Shown one piece after another: positions 27,867-36,138 of a DNA stretch of 64,000 nt. The stretch covers positions 3,906,001-3,970,000 of the forward strand of contig NZ_CP014839.1 of assembly GCF_001931675.1 (NCBI RefSeq), given 5' to 3'. The translations under genes and the position numbers were made by a program. Origin of the DNA: Pandoraea thiooxydans (lineage in GTDB: Bacteria > Pseudomonadota > Gammaproteobacteria > Burkholderiales > Burkholderiaceae). Numbering within the stretch: position 1 is the first letter of the stretch; each line of letters starts with the position of its first letter. The notes beneath the pieces are model-generated. The model was not told the origin of the DNA, ran no database searches, and saw nothing but the letters and a program-made list of their open reading frames with translations.

Positions 27867-28346
27867 TCAACTCGCGCATTGAGCGCACCTGCCCCGAACG
27901 GTAAATTCGATCTGCTCGCCGACAAAGCCCCGCGGTAACCGCCTGAACTCGTGCCCGCTCAGTTGGGGGCGAGCCGGCCAATCGTCAAGGCAAAAGGTGC
28001 GATGGCACTGCATGCAGCGGAAATGACCATGCCCGGCGTGGGGTTGTGCCGCCAGCGCCTGCTCGGCGCCCGCGGCCGTTGCCATCGCAAAGCGGTAAAG
28101 CCGGTCGTCGCCGACCTGCCTGAGCGCCCAGCCTTGCGCCACCAGCCAGTCGAGCACGCGGTAGACGGTCACCCGGTCGAGCGGATCGCCGGCCAGGGCG
28201 GCCAGCACTTCATGATGCGCCAGCGGCCGGCCGGCCTTGAGCAGCAGCGCGAAAATCCTGGCGCGGGCAGCCGTCACCCGCTCGCCGCGCTCGCGTAGAC
28301 GGTCACACGCCTGTTCCAGGTAGGGCTGCAAGACAAGCTTATCCAT
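27867..28346 (-). CDS. zur: Fur-family repressor, Zur-like
   Basis: A 159-residue Fur-family regulator. The winged helix (residues ~10-85) includes RGERVTAARARIFALLL and HHEVLAALAGDPLDRVTVYRVLDWLV read in parts. The metal/dimer domain has HAGHGHFRCMQCHRTFCLDD and the C-terminal CAQC that complete the structural zinc site. The lack of Fur-specific N-terminal His residues, together with the adjacent CobW gene, favours Zur over Fur. It likely represses its own operon through the inverted repeat just upstream. ATG at 28346. Confidence 0.82.
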   Translation of the reverse strand: MDKLVLQPYLEQACDRLRERGERVTAARARIFALLLKAGRPLAHHEVLAALAGDPLDRVTVYRVLDWLVAQGWALRQVGDDRLYRFAMATAAGAEQALAAQPHAGHGHFRCMQCHRTFCLDDWPARPQLSGHEFRRLPRGFVGEQIEFTVRGRCAQCAS

Positions 28347-28374
28347 GGGCCGATTTAAGCACAGCCATTTTACA

Positions 28375-28393
28375 GACGCAACAGAGTTGCATC
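28375..28393 (-). promoter_or_regulatory. inverted repeat upstream of zur (candidate Zur box)
   Basis: On the minus strand GATGCAAC-TCT-GTTGCGTC is an 8+8 inverted repeat with one mismatch, 29 bases before the zur ATG, where a repressor would cover the promoter. Zur boxes are dyads of this size. The exact consensus for this genus is not known to me. Confidence 0.5.
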
Positions 28394-28439
28394 AGCATGG
28401 CGCCACCCTCGCGGGCTCGTCAGCCGGCCGCGCCAGTCG

Positions 28440-29639
28440 TTAATCGGCCCGCTGCAGCCACAACCCTTTCAGATATTCGCCTTCGGGAAAGCTCATCAGC
28501 ATCGGATGATCGAGCCCGGCCGACAGGCGTCTGAGCAGGCGGGCGTCGACGCCGGCATCGGCCGCCGCGCCGGCCACGATCTTCTGGAACAATTCGCCGT
28601 CGATCGCGCCGGAACACGAATAGGTCCACAACTGGCCGCCGGGGCGCAACAGGCGCAGCGCTGCCATATTGATGTCCTTGTAGGCGCGCGCGGCGCGCGT
28701 CACGTGTTGCGGAGACGGCGCGAATTTCGGGGGATCGAGCACGATCATGTCAAAACTCTTGCCTTCCTCGCGCAGCGCTCGCAGCGTCTTGAACACGTCC
28801 GCGTCCCGCCACTCGGCGCGCGACGCTTCGAAGCCATTGGCCTGTGCGTTGCGCGCAGCCAGCGCGAGCGCCTCGCCGGAAGAGTCGATCGAAATCACGT
28901 GGCGTGCTCCGCCCTTGAGGGCCGCCAGCGAAAAGCCACCGGTATAGCAAAAGCAGTTGAGCACGTCGCGCCCCGCCGCCTGCTGCTGAATCAGCAGGCG
29001 ATTGTCGCGCTGATCGATATAAAACCCGGTCTTGTGGCCACGACGCACGTCGACGTGATAGCGTATGCCGCTCTCTTCGGTCAGCAGTGCCTCGGGCGGC
29101 TCGGCCCCGGCCAGCACGCCGGTGATGCTGGCCAGCCCTTCGCGCTCGCGCACCGCGACGTCCGAGCGCTCATAGACGTTGGGACAGCCGGTGGCGGAGG
29201 TGAGTGCCGCCACCAGTGCCGCCTTCCAGTGCTCGACGCCGGCGGCCATGAATTGGCAGACCAATTGGTCAGCCCCATGCTCGCCGCGATAGCGATCGAC
29301 AATCAGCCCCGGCAGGCCATCGGCCTCGCCAAAAATCAACCGCACGGCCGCCGTGCCGGGCACCATGGCCTCGCGGTAGGCAAGCGCCGTCTGGACGCGA
29401 CGCTTGAAAAATGCATGATCGACCGGCTCTGCCTCGTTGAGGGTCCATACCCGGGCGCGGATCGCCGAGTGCGGGCTGTACGCCGCACGCGCCAGAAAGC
29501 GGCCGTCGTCAGCCTTGACCACAACCGTGGCACCCAGCGCGGGCTTGCCCTCCACGCGCGCGACGGCGCCCGCATAGATCCATGGATGGCGGCGCAAGAG
29601 CGACTTTTCCTTACCGGGTTTGAGGATCAGTGTGTTCAT
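28440..29639 (-). CDS. rlmI: 23S rRNA (cytosine-C5) methyltransferase RlmI-like
   Basis: A 399-residue class I SAM-dependent RNA methyltransferase. An N-terminal PUA domain (residues ~1-75, LKPGKEKSLLRRHPWIYAGAV) is followed by a central domain and the Rossmann catalytic domain: NCFCYTGGFSLAALKGGA near residue 225, ISIDSS, and the catalytic-loop motif VLDPPKFAPS near 310. RlmI (YccW) makes m5C1962 in E. coli 23S rRNA. The ATG at 29639 is the PUA start. The gene stands 96 bases after xerC on the same strand. Confidence 0.9.
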   Translation of the reverse strand: MNTLILKPGKEKSLLRRHPWIYAGAVARVEGKPALGATVVVKADDGRFLARAAYSPHSAIRARVWTLNEAEPVDHAFFKRRVQTALAYREAMVPGTAAVRLIFGEADGLPGLIVDRYRGEHGADQLVCQFMAAGVEHWKAALVAALTSATGCPNVYERSDVAVREREGLASITGVLAGAEPPEALLTEESGIRYHVDVRRGHKTGFYIDQRDNRLLIQQQAAGRDVLNCFCYTGGFSLAALKGGARHVISIDSSGEALALAARNAQANGFEASRAEWRDADVFKTLRALREEGKSFDMIVLDPPKFAPSPQHVTRAARAYKDINMAALRLLRPGGQLWTYSCSGAIDGELFQKIVAGAAADAGVDARLLRRLSAGLDHPMLMSFPEGEYLKGLWLQRAD

Positions 29640-29735
29640 GGATGCAAGGCTGTGCGAGGGATCGGCGCGGGCGCTGGCACGGCGGCGGGGCCCGGCGAAG
29701 AGGGCCGCATGATACACCCGCCCCGGCGACCCGGC

Positions 29736-30701
29736 TCAATCTTTCTTTTTGGCGCGCGGATGGGCCTGATCATAAACCTTGGCCAGATGCTGGAAGTCGA
29801 GCTTGGTATAGATCTGCGTGGTGGAAATATTGGCGTGCCCCAGCATTTCCTGCACCGCGCGCAGATCGCCGCTCGATTGCAGCACGTGGGAGGCGAACGA
29901 GTGCCGCAGCATGTGCGGATGCACATGGGTTGGCAAGCCCGCGGCCAGCGCGTGCTGCTCGAGCGCAAGCTGAACGGCTCGGGCATTGATGCGGGCTCCG
30001 CGCACCGACAGAAAAAGGGCGTGCGGCTCGCCCCTGGCCATTTGTTCGCGCACGGCCAGCCACGCCTGAAGGGCCTTGGCCGCATGGCTGCCAACCGGTA
30101 CGCTGCGCATTTTTCCGCCTTTGCCTGTCACCACGACTTCGTGCTCGGCGGCGTTGAGCCAGCTGCGTGAACGATAGCCGGAGCTGTCAAAGAATGCTGT
30201 ATCGAGACTGACCAGTTCGGACAGGCGCAGCCCGGACGAATAAAGCAACTCGAACATCGCGTGATTGCGCCGGGCAAGCGGCTCGTCACCTGCACAATAG
30301 GCCGTGAGCGCCACGGCCTGCTCGGCCGACAATGCCTTGGGCAAGGGTTTGGGGCTCTTGGGCGCGCGCACCCCATTGACCGGATTGGCCGCGAGCGCCA
30401 CGCGCTGCGCCAGCCACGCGAAGAATCCGCGCCAGGCCGACAATTTGCGCGCAATAGAGCGCCCGCTCAGGCCTTGCGCATGCAATTGCATGGCAAACCG
30501 GCGAATATCGGGATGCGTCAATTGCGCCAGCGCCCTGCCGTCGGCCAGCTGCATCAATTGCGCCAGATCGCGTCGATAGCCCTCCAGCGTATGCGTGGCG
30601 AGCTTGCGCTCGGTCGCCAGTGCCGCGAGATATTCATGCACCTGCGCTTGCCCGGCTCGCCCAGATTCAGGCTCGGCGAGGTCGTCTGCGCGGGTCGGCA
30701 T
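29736..30701 (-). CDS. xerC: tyrosine recombinase XerC
   Basis: XerC with XerD resolves chromosome dimers at dif. The 321-residue protein has the SAM-like core-binding domain (residues ~20-105, EYLAALATERKLATHTLEGYRRDL) and the catalytic domain with all expected residues: Arg in LLYSSGLRLSEL near 170, Lys in VTGKGGKMRSVPV near 206, HMLRHSFASHVL near 268, His in EMLGHANISTTQ near 294 and Tyr in IYTKLDF near 303. It follows DUF484 after 17 bases, the conserved dapF-DUF484-xerC order. Confidence 0.95.
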   Translation of the reverse strand: MPTRADDLAEPESGRAGQAQVHEYLAALATERKLATHTLEGYRRDLAQLMQLADGRALAQLTHPDIRRFAMQLHAQGLSGRSIARKLSAWRGFFAWLAQRVALAANPVNGVRAPKSPKPLPKALSAEQAVALTAYCAGDEPLARRNHAMFELLYSSGLRLSELVSLDTAFFDSSGYRSRSWLNAAEHEVVVTGKGGKMRSVPVGSHAAKALQAWLAVREQMARGEPHALFLSVRGARINARAVQLALEQHALAAGLPTHVHPHMLRHSFASHVLQSSGDLRAVQEMLGHANISTTQIYTKLDFQHLAKVYDQAHPRAKKKD

Positions 30702-30718
30702 GGGGCTTTGGACAGCGC

Positions 30719-31387
30719 TTAGCAGGTGGTCCGCAGCCTGCCGAGCGTGGCGCTGGCCAGCTGCCCGATCTGCGTGAGGAAATCGGTCGACATGCCTGCG
30801 TGAAAGCGACGCGGGTCGGGCGAGCCCATGACCAGCAACCCGAATACTTCGGCGTCCTCGCGCAGCGGATCGCGCAAGGCCAGCAGCGCCACCGATGCGG
30901 GCTCGACTTCGGCGCCCAGCCAGGTCACCGCCTCGAAGCCGGTGTTGCTGCCGCAGTACGGAGTGCTCAGACTGCCCGCGAAGATGCGCACTTCCTCGCT
31001 GACATTGCGCGCAAATTCGGCCGGCTGATAAGGTTCGTCGACATGCCACGCGCGCAATGCCGAGACCGGCACGTCGAACACCTCACGCAAGCCTCGCGTG
31101 ATGGCGCCCGGCACGGCGTGCGGATCGCGCTCGCCGAGCACTTGCAAAGTCCAGCGATGAATTTTGCTCGAGGTGCCGTCGTTCTCGTGACCATAACGCA
31201 GCAGCTCGGCCAGACGGCGTTCGAGCTGCTTGTTTTTGTCGCGCTGCATCTCGACCTGCCGCTCCTGCAGCGACACGGCGCGCTGGCCATGCGGGCTGGT
31301 CAGCTTGATGTTGGCCACCAATTCAGCATGCTTTTCGAAGAATTCGGGGTGGGACTGCAAATATTCGGCAATGTCGCGATCGTTCAT
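30719..31387 (-). CDS. DUF484 family protein
   Basis: A 222-residue protein of the DUF484 family, whose C-terminal half has a GAF-like fold. The start MNDRDIAEYLQSHPEFFEKHAELVANIKL (read in two parts) with HGQRAVSLQERQVEMQR, and the end PRRFHAGMSTDFLTQIGQLA, are family hallmarks. A helical/coiled segment lies at residues ~40-68. Function is not established. It is consistently found between dapF and xerC, as here (49 and 17 bases). Confidence 0.9.
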   Translation of the reverse strand: MNDRDIAEYLQSHPEFFEKHAELVANIKLTSPHGQRAVSLQERQVEMQRDKNKQLERRLAELLRYGHENDGTSSKIHRWTLQVLGERDPHAVPGAITRGLREVFDVPVSALRAWHVDEPYQPAEFARNVSEEVRIFAGSLSTPYCGSNTGFEAVTWLGAEVEPASVALLALRDPLREDAEVFGLLVMGSPDPRRFHAGMSTDFLTQIGQLASATLGRLRTTC

Positions 31388-31436
31388 GGTGTCCGTGAAA
31401 ATGAGGAGGGCGCCCGCCAAGGGTGCGCGCCTCGCA

Positions 31437-32285
31437 TTACAGTTCGATTTCGCCTTCGAACACGGTGGTTGCCGCGCCGGTCATGACGACAGCGCCGGCA
31501 CCGTCCCAGGCGATCGACAGGATGCCGCCGTGCGTATGCACTGCTACCGGGGTATCGAGCAAACCGCGGCGAATGCCGGCCACCACCGCCGCGCATGCGC
31601 CCGTGCCGCAAGCGAGCGTCTCGCCGGCGCCCCGCTCGTAGACGCGCAACCTGATCGTGTGACGATCGAGCACTTGCATGAACCCGGCATTGACCCGGTT
31701 CGGAAAGCGCGCATGACGCTCGATGAGCGGGCCATCGTGCGCCACCGGGAACCGCTCGACGTCATCGACCGTTTGCACCGCGTGAGGGTTGCCCATCGAC
31801 ACCACGGAGATCCAGACGGTCTTGCCGTCGACCTCGAGCGGCCATAGCAGATCGTCATGCTCCGGCCGGCCGGTGAGCCCGTGCGCGTCGAATGGCACCT
31901 TGGCCGGCGACAGTTCTGGCCGGCCCATATCGACCGAGACTTGCCCGTCCTCATGCATGGTCAGGGTGAGAATGCCCTGTTGCACCTGTACGCGCACGCT
32001 GCGCTGGTCGGTCAGCTGATGGTCGCGCACGAATTTGACGAAGCAGCGCGCGCCATTGCCGCAATGCTCGACCTCGCCACCGTCCGCATTGAAAATCCGG
32101 TAGCGGAAATCGACGCCATCGATGGTCGGCTTCTCGACCACCAGGAGCTGGTCCGCGCCCACACCGAAGTGGCGGTCGGCCAGCGCGCGCCATTGCTCGG
32201 CACTCAGGTCTACCTGTTGATGGATGCCGTCGAGCACGACAAAGTCGTTGCCGGCGCCGTGCATTTTGGTGAATTTGAGTTTCAT
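31437..32285 (-). CDS. dapF: diaminopimelate epimerase
   Basis: DapF converts LL-DAP to meso-DAP for lysine and peptidoglycan. The 282-residue protein starts [16 protein letters not shown]. The two catalytic cysteines are in [12 protein letters not shown] near residue 80 and [12 protein letters not shown] near residue 224. The internal duplication of the fold is visible in repeated NAD/GG segments. It lies between the acyltransferase gene (38 bases) and DUF484 on one transcript. Confidence 0.97.
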   Translation of the reverse strand: MKLKFTKMHGAGNDFVVLDGIHQQVDLSAEQWRALADRHFGVGADQLLVVEKPTIDGVDFRYRIFNADGGEVEHCGNGARCFVKFVRDHQLTDQRSVRVQVQQGILTLTMHEDGQVSVDMGRPELSPAKVPFDAHGLTGRPEHDDLLWPLEVDGKTVWISVVSMGNPHAVQTVDDVERFPVAHDGPLIERHARFPNRVNAGFMQVLDRHTIRLRVYERGAGETLACGTGACAAVVAGIRRGLLDTPVAVHTHGGILSIAWDGAGAVVMTGAATTVFEGEIEL

Positions 32286-32323
32286 TGCGCTATTGTAGTG
32301 GAGTCGCGGCGCCGGCACCGGCG

Positions 32324-33220
32324 TCAATACACGCCGGCCTCGCCCTCGGGCCGCGTCTTGAAGCGCTTGTGCACCCAGTAGTACTGCTCTGGCATGCGCA
32401 GGATCTGTTCCTCGAGGAAGGCATTCATGCGGCGCGTATCGGCCACCGGGTCACCGCTCGGGTAATTCTCCCACGGGGCGAACACCTTGAGCTTGTAGCC
32501 GCGGTAATTCGGCAGCACTTCGGTGACGATCGGCAGGATCTGCGCGCGGCCGGCCTGCGCCAGACGCGAGATCGATGTCAGGGTGCATGCCTGCACACCG
32601 AAAAACGGCACGAACACCGAATTGCGCAACCCATAGTCCATATCCGCGGCCAGCATGATCGGCTTGCGCTCGCGCAGCACCCTCAGCACCTCTCGCGCGC
32701 TGTCGGCGCGCGATATCATTTCGGCGTCGAAACGGCCCCGCTGCCGTTTGGCCAGCGCGTCGAAAAACGGGTTCGACATCGGCGTGTAGAGCGAAGCGCA
32801 TGGCCGCCTGAGCGCATGGTTGATAAAAATCGAGCCCGCCTCGATGCCGACAAAATGAAACCCGAGCAGAATCGTCGGCGGCATGTCGGGATCGGTCAGG
32901 TCCACTTCGCTCTCGACCTGCACCAGTCGCTCCATCTTCTCGCGGTCGGCAAACCACTGCACGCTGCGCTCGGCGTAGCTGCGAATCGCGTGCCGGAACG
33001 CGGCGCGCGCCACGCGCTCGCGCTGCGCGTCATCCCAGTGCGGGAAACACAGGCGCAAATTGGTGTGCACGACCCGGCGGCGCGAACTTGGGATCAGGTA
33101 CAGCAGGCTGCCCAGCGCATCGCCGAATCGGCCCACCACGCCATAAGGCAGGCAATTCAGGGCGCGCAACAAGGTCGCGCCGAACAAGTAACCGAATTTC
33201 CCGGGTTTCTTCTTGGACAT
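32324..33220 (-). CDS. lpxL: lipid A biosynthesis (late) acyltransferase, LpxL/HtrB family
   Basis: A 298-residue LABLAT-family acyltransferase. An N-terminal hydrophobic helix (residues ~8-30) anchors it to the inner membrane. The catalytic H-x4-E is in [12 protein letters not shown] near residue 120, and [12 protein letters not shown] plus [20 protein letters not shown] complete the active-site wall. It adds a secondary acyl chain to Kdo-lipid A, or could be a related lysophospholipid acyltransferase. The start at 33220 is favoured because the preceding residues lack family features. It is divergent from metK. Confidence 0.85.
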   Translation of the reverse strand: MSKKKPGKFGYLFGATLLRALNCLPYGVVGRFGDALGSLLYLIPSSRRRVVHTNLRLCFPHWDDAQRERVARAAFRHAIRSYAERSVQWFADREKMERLVQVESEVDLTDPDMPPTILLGFHFVGIEAGSIFINHALRRPCASLYTPMSNPFFDALAKRQRGRFDAEMISRADSAREVLRVLRERKPIMLAADMDYGLRNSVFVPFFGVQACTLTSISRLAQAGRAQILPIVTEVLPNYRGYKLKVFAPWENYPSGDPVADTRRMNAFLEEQILRMPEQYYWVHKRFKTRPEGEAGVY

Positions 33221-33292
33221 AATCGAATCACAATCAGCCGCAAAGCCGCCGCGCCCCTGCTCGCTCATCCTCGGCGACCCCCCTGCGGCGAC

Positions 33293-33325
33293 TTGACAGC
33301 GCAAAAATTTTCAGAGGCGTATAAT
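33293..33325 (+). promoter_or_regulatory. possible metK promoter
   Basis: A perfect TATAAT at 33320-33325 lies a few bases before the riboswitch and is a convincing -10. The only good -35, TTGACA at 33293-33298, is 21 bases away, longer than usual, so the pair is doubtful even though each hexamer is perfect. Confidence 0.4.
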
Positions 33326-33330
33326 AAACG

Positions 33331-33412
33331 GATCGCCGAGTTAACAGACAACTTGCGGGGCGATTCACGGTCGGGGTGACCCGGCCGTCAGTAAAGTAAT
33401 CCGCTAAAGCGT
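33331..33412 (+). promoter_or_regulatory. SAM-II riboswitch in the metK leader
   Basis: P1 (ATCGCC at 33332-33337 with GGCGAT at 33358-33363) closes a loop with GAGTTAACAG...CTTGCGG. A separate GGTCGGG-GTGA-CCCGGCC hairpin follows, then the tail GTAAAGTAATCCGCTAAAGCG. TTGCGG in the loop can pair with CCGC-U-AA in the tail, the pseudoknot helix P2 of SAM-II, with the unpaired U where the family has its U-A-U triple. The order and conserved letters match SAM-II. The metK ribosome site is 46 bases downstream. High SAM should lower metK expression. Confidence 0.83.
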
Positions 33413-33468
33413 CGCCGCTTCAACGAAAGACGGCAACGTGAAAAGCCAAAATCGTTTAGGAGCTTGAA

Positions 33469-34647
33469 GTGGCGACCGACTACCTGTTTACCTCCGAGTC
33501 CGTTTCCGAAGGCCATCCCGACAAGGTGGCCGACCAGATTTCCGATGCTGTGCTCGACGCCATCCTGGCCCAGGACAAGTATGCGCGCGTCGCAGCCGAG
33601 ACACTATGCAATACCGGCCTGGTCGTGATGGCCGGTGAAATCACCACCACCGCCACCGTCGATTACCAGCAGGTCGCGCGCGAAACGATCCGCCGCATCG
33701 GTTACGACAACACCGACTACGGCATCGACTACAAGGGTTGCGCGGTGCTCGTGGCCTACGACCGCCAATCACCCGACATCGCGCAGGGCGTGGACCGCGC
33801 CCACGACGACAACCTCGACCAGGGCGCCGGCGACCAGGGCCTGATGTTCGGTTTCGCCTGCAACGAGACGCCGGAGCTGATGCCGCTGCCAATTTATCTG
33901 GCGCACCGGCTGGTCGAGCGGCAATCCGAGCTGCGTCGCGACGGCCGCCTGGACTGGCTGCGCCCGGATGCCAAGTCGCAGGTGACGATCCGTTACGTCA
34001 ACGACCGGCCGCACAGCATCGACACGGTCGTGCTCTCGACCCAGCATCACCCTGACATCACACTGGACAAATTGCGCGAGGCAGTCGTCGAGGAAATCAT
34101 CAAGCCAGTGCTGCCGAAGGATCTCATCAAGGGCGACGTCAAATTCCTGGTGAATCCGACCGGACGCTTCGTGGTTGGCGGCCCGCAGGGCGACGCCGGC
34201 CTGACCGGGCGCAAGATCATCGTCGACACGTACGGCGGAGCCGCGCCGCACGGCGGCGGAGCCTTCTCCGGCAAGGACCCGTCCAAGGTAGACCGTTCGG
34301 CTGCCTATGCGGGCCGTTACGTTGCGAAAAACATCGTGGCCGCCGGTCTGGCGGAAAAATGCCTGATTCAGGTGTCTTATGCGATCGGCGTGGCGCGCCC
34401 GACCTCGGTGATGGTCAATACCTTCGGCACCGGCAAGGTCAGCGATGCGAAGATCACCGAACTGGTGATGAAGCATTTCGATCTGCGACCCAAGGGCATT
34501 ATCCAGATGCTCGACCTGCTGCGTCCGATTTACACCAAGGCCGCAGCCTACGGCCATTTCGGTCGCGAAGAGCCGGAATTCACCTGGGAGGCGACCGACA
34601 AGGCCGCCGAACTGCTGGCCGATGCGGGCCTGCGCGCCGTGGCCTGA
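33469..34647 (+). CDS. metK: S-adenosylmethionine synthetase
   Basis: MetK makes SAM from methionine and ATP. The 392-residue protein begins with [27 protein letters not shown] read in parts (ATP-site His in GHPDK). [12 protein letters not shown] lies near residue 121, the phosphate-binding [19 protein letters not shown] near 260 and [21 protein letters not shown] near 285. The start is a GTG at 33469 with TTAGGAG seven bases upstream. The leader holds a SAM-II riboswitch, so the enzyme should be feedback-controlled by its product. Confidence 0.98.
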   Translation: MATDYLFTSESVSEGHPDKVADQISDAVLDAILAQDKYARVAAETLCNTGLVVMAGEITTTATVDYQQVARETIRRIGYDNTDYGIDYKGCAVLVAYDRQSPDIAQGVDRAHDDNLDQGAGDQGLMFGFACNETPELMPLPIYLAHRLVERQSELRRDGRLDWLRPDAKSQVTIRYVNDRPHSIDTVVLSTQHHPDITLDKLREAVVEEIIKPVLPKDLIKGDVKFLVNPTGRFVVGGPQGDAGLTGRKIIVDTYGGAAPHGGGAFSGKDPSKVDRSAAYAGRYVAKNIVAAGLAEKCLIQVSYAIGVARPTSVMVNTFGTGKVSDAKITELVMKHFDLRPKGIIQMLDLLRPIYTKAAAYGHFGREEPEFTWEATDKAAELLADAGLRAVA

Positions 34648-34669
34648 GCCCCGCCAGCCCGAATTCCGC

Positions 34670-34703
34670 AACGCGCCGCCGGGGTAACCCGCGGCGCGTT
34701 TTT
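34670..34703 (+). terminator. Rho-independent terminator of metK
   Basis: AACGCGCCGC and GCGGCGCGTT pair over an 11-base loop and run into a T-tract, 23 bases after the metK stop. Confidence 0.9.
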
Positions 34704-34710
34704 CATTGGC

Positions 34711-36105
34711 TCAGCGCAGCAACAATCGAAGCATTGCGGCAAAGCGCTTGCCGTAGGGGGCGCTGAGCAGTCCCATGCCGTTGACGCGCGCCTGGTAGAA
34801 CACCGGTTTCATTTTGGTGAAGGCCAGAAAGCCGTCATAACCGTGGTAAGCGCCCATGCCCGAGGCGCCGACGCCGCCGAACGGCAACGTATCCTGCGCG
34901 ATATGCAGCAGGGTGTCGTTGACCGTCACGCCGCCCGCCACGGTTTGCGTCAGGACCTGCTCGACCCGCCGGCGATCATCGTCGAACATATACAACGCCA
35001 ATGGACGGGCATGAGCGTTGACATAGGCGATCGCCTCGTCGAGCGAGTCATAGGGCACCAGCGGCAGGAGCGGCCCGAAAATTTCTTCCTGCATCAGGCG
35101 CATCGAATCGCTGACGCCGGTGTAGACCACCGGCGGCAAGCGCCGCCGGTCAACTTGCGGGGTATCGGCCGACAGCAGATGCGCCATCGCGCCCTGGCTC
35201 AGCGCATCGTCGTGCAGCCCTTGCAGCCGGCCGAAATGCCGCGGTGAAATGATGCTGGCGAAGTCGGGATTGTCGGCCGGCCGCGGATAGAGGCGCTGGG
35301 CAATGCGCGTTGCCTCGGTAACGAATTCGTTCTGCCGCTCGCGCGGGACCAGCACGTAGTCCGGCGCGATGCACGTCTGGCCGGCGTTGAGCAGCTTGCC
35401 CGCGAGAATGCGCTCCACCGCATTCGAAAAACGCGCGCCCGGGCCAATGATGGCGGGCGATTTGCCACCGAGTTCGAGCGTGACCGGCGTCAGATGCTCG
35501 CTTGCGGCACGCATCACGTGATGGCCTACCGCGGTCGAGCCGGTGAACAATAAATGGTCGAACGGCAGCGCGGAGAATTCGCGGGCGACCTCTGCATCGC
35601 CATTGACCACGGTGATCTGATCGGGCGGGAAGTAGCGTGCAACCAGTTCGGCAAAAAGCTCTCCAAAACGCGGCGTGTATTCCGACAGCTTGATCATCAC
35701 ACGGTTGCCCGCGGCCAGCGCATCGGTCAGCGGGCCGACGGCCAGATACAGGGGATAATTCCACGGCACAATGATGCCGACGACCCCCAACGGCTGCGGT
35801 ACCAGCGCGGTGCGAGCCGGCAGGAACCACAGGCCGGCCCACTGCCGGCGCCGTCGCATCCAGCGCTTGCCGTGCGCCAGCGCATGGCCGATTCCGCCCA
35901 GGCTGGGAAACAGTTCGAGCAAATCGGTCTCCTGCCGCGGCCGCCCGCCGAAATCGGTGTCGATGGCCTGCGCCAGCGCCTCGCGATGCTCGCGCAGCAT
36001 CGTGCGCAAAGTGGTCAAGCGGGCCGCTCGCGTCGACCAGCCGGGTACCGGTTCGCGCGCATAAGCCTCGCGCAGCGCAGCAAAACGTTGCGCCAAATTT
36101 TCCAT
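34711..36105 (-). CDS. aldehyde dehydrogenase, coniferyl-aldehyde type
   Basis: A 464-residue NAD(P)-dependent aldehyde dehydrogenase of the class-3/coniferyl aldehyde group. IVPWNYPLYLAVGPL lies near residue 112, the cofactor loop FTGSTAVGHHVM near 188, the Glu in LELGGKSPAI near 212, the catalytic Cys in NAGQTCIAPDYV near 247 and EEIFGPLLPL near 340. A hydrophobic C-terminal tail (FAAMLRLLL) resembles membrane-associated class-3 enzymes. GGGAGA precedes the ATG. It is 33 bases downstream of the acyl-CoA dehydrogenase gene, likely one operon. The aldehyde is unknown. Confidence 0.88.
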   Translation of the reverse strand: MENLAQRFAALREAYAREPVPGWSTRAARLTTLRTMLREHREALAQAIDTDFGGRPRQETDLLELFPSLGGIGHALAHGKRWMRRRRQWAGLWFLPARTALVPQPLGVVGIIVPWNYPLYLAVGPLTDALAAGNRVMIKLSEYTPRFGELFAELVARYFPPDQITVVNGDAEVAREFSALPFDHLLFTGSTAVGHHVMRAASEHLTPVTLELGGKSPAIIGPGARFSNAVERILAGKLLNAGQTCIAPDYVLVPRERQNEFVTEATRIAQRLYPRPADNPDFASIISPRHFGRLQGLHDDALSQGAMAHLLSADTPQVDRRRLPPVVYTGVSDSMRLMQEEIFGPLLPLVPYDSLDEAIAYVNAHARPLALYMFDDDRRRVEQVLTQTVAGGVTVNDTLLHIAQDTLPFGGVGASGMGAYHGYDGFLAFTKMKPVFYQARVNGMGLLSAPYGKRFAAMLRLLLR

Positions 36106-36138
36106 CCTGCTCTCCCTGTCGATTTTATTGATGTCTCG

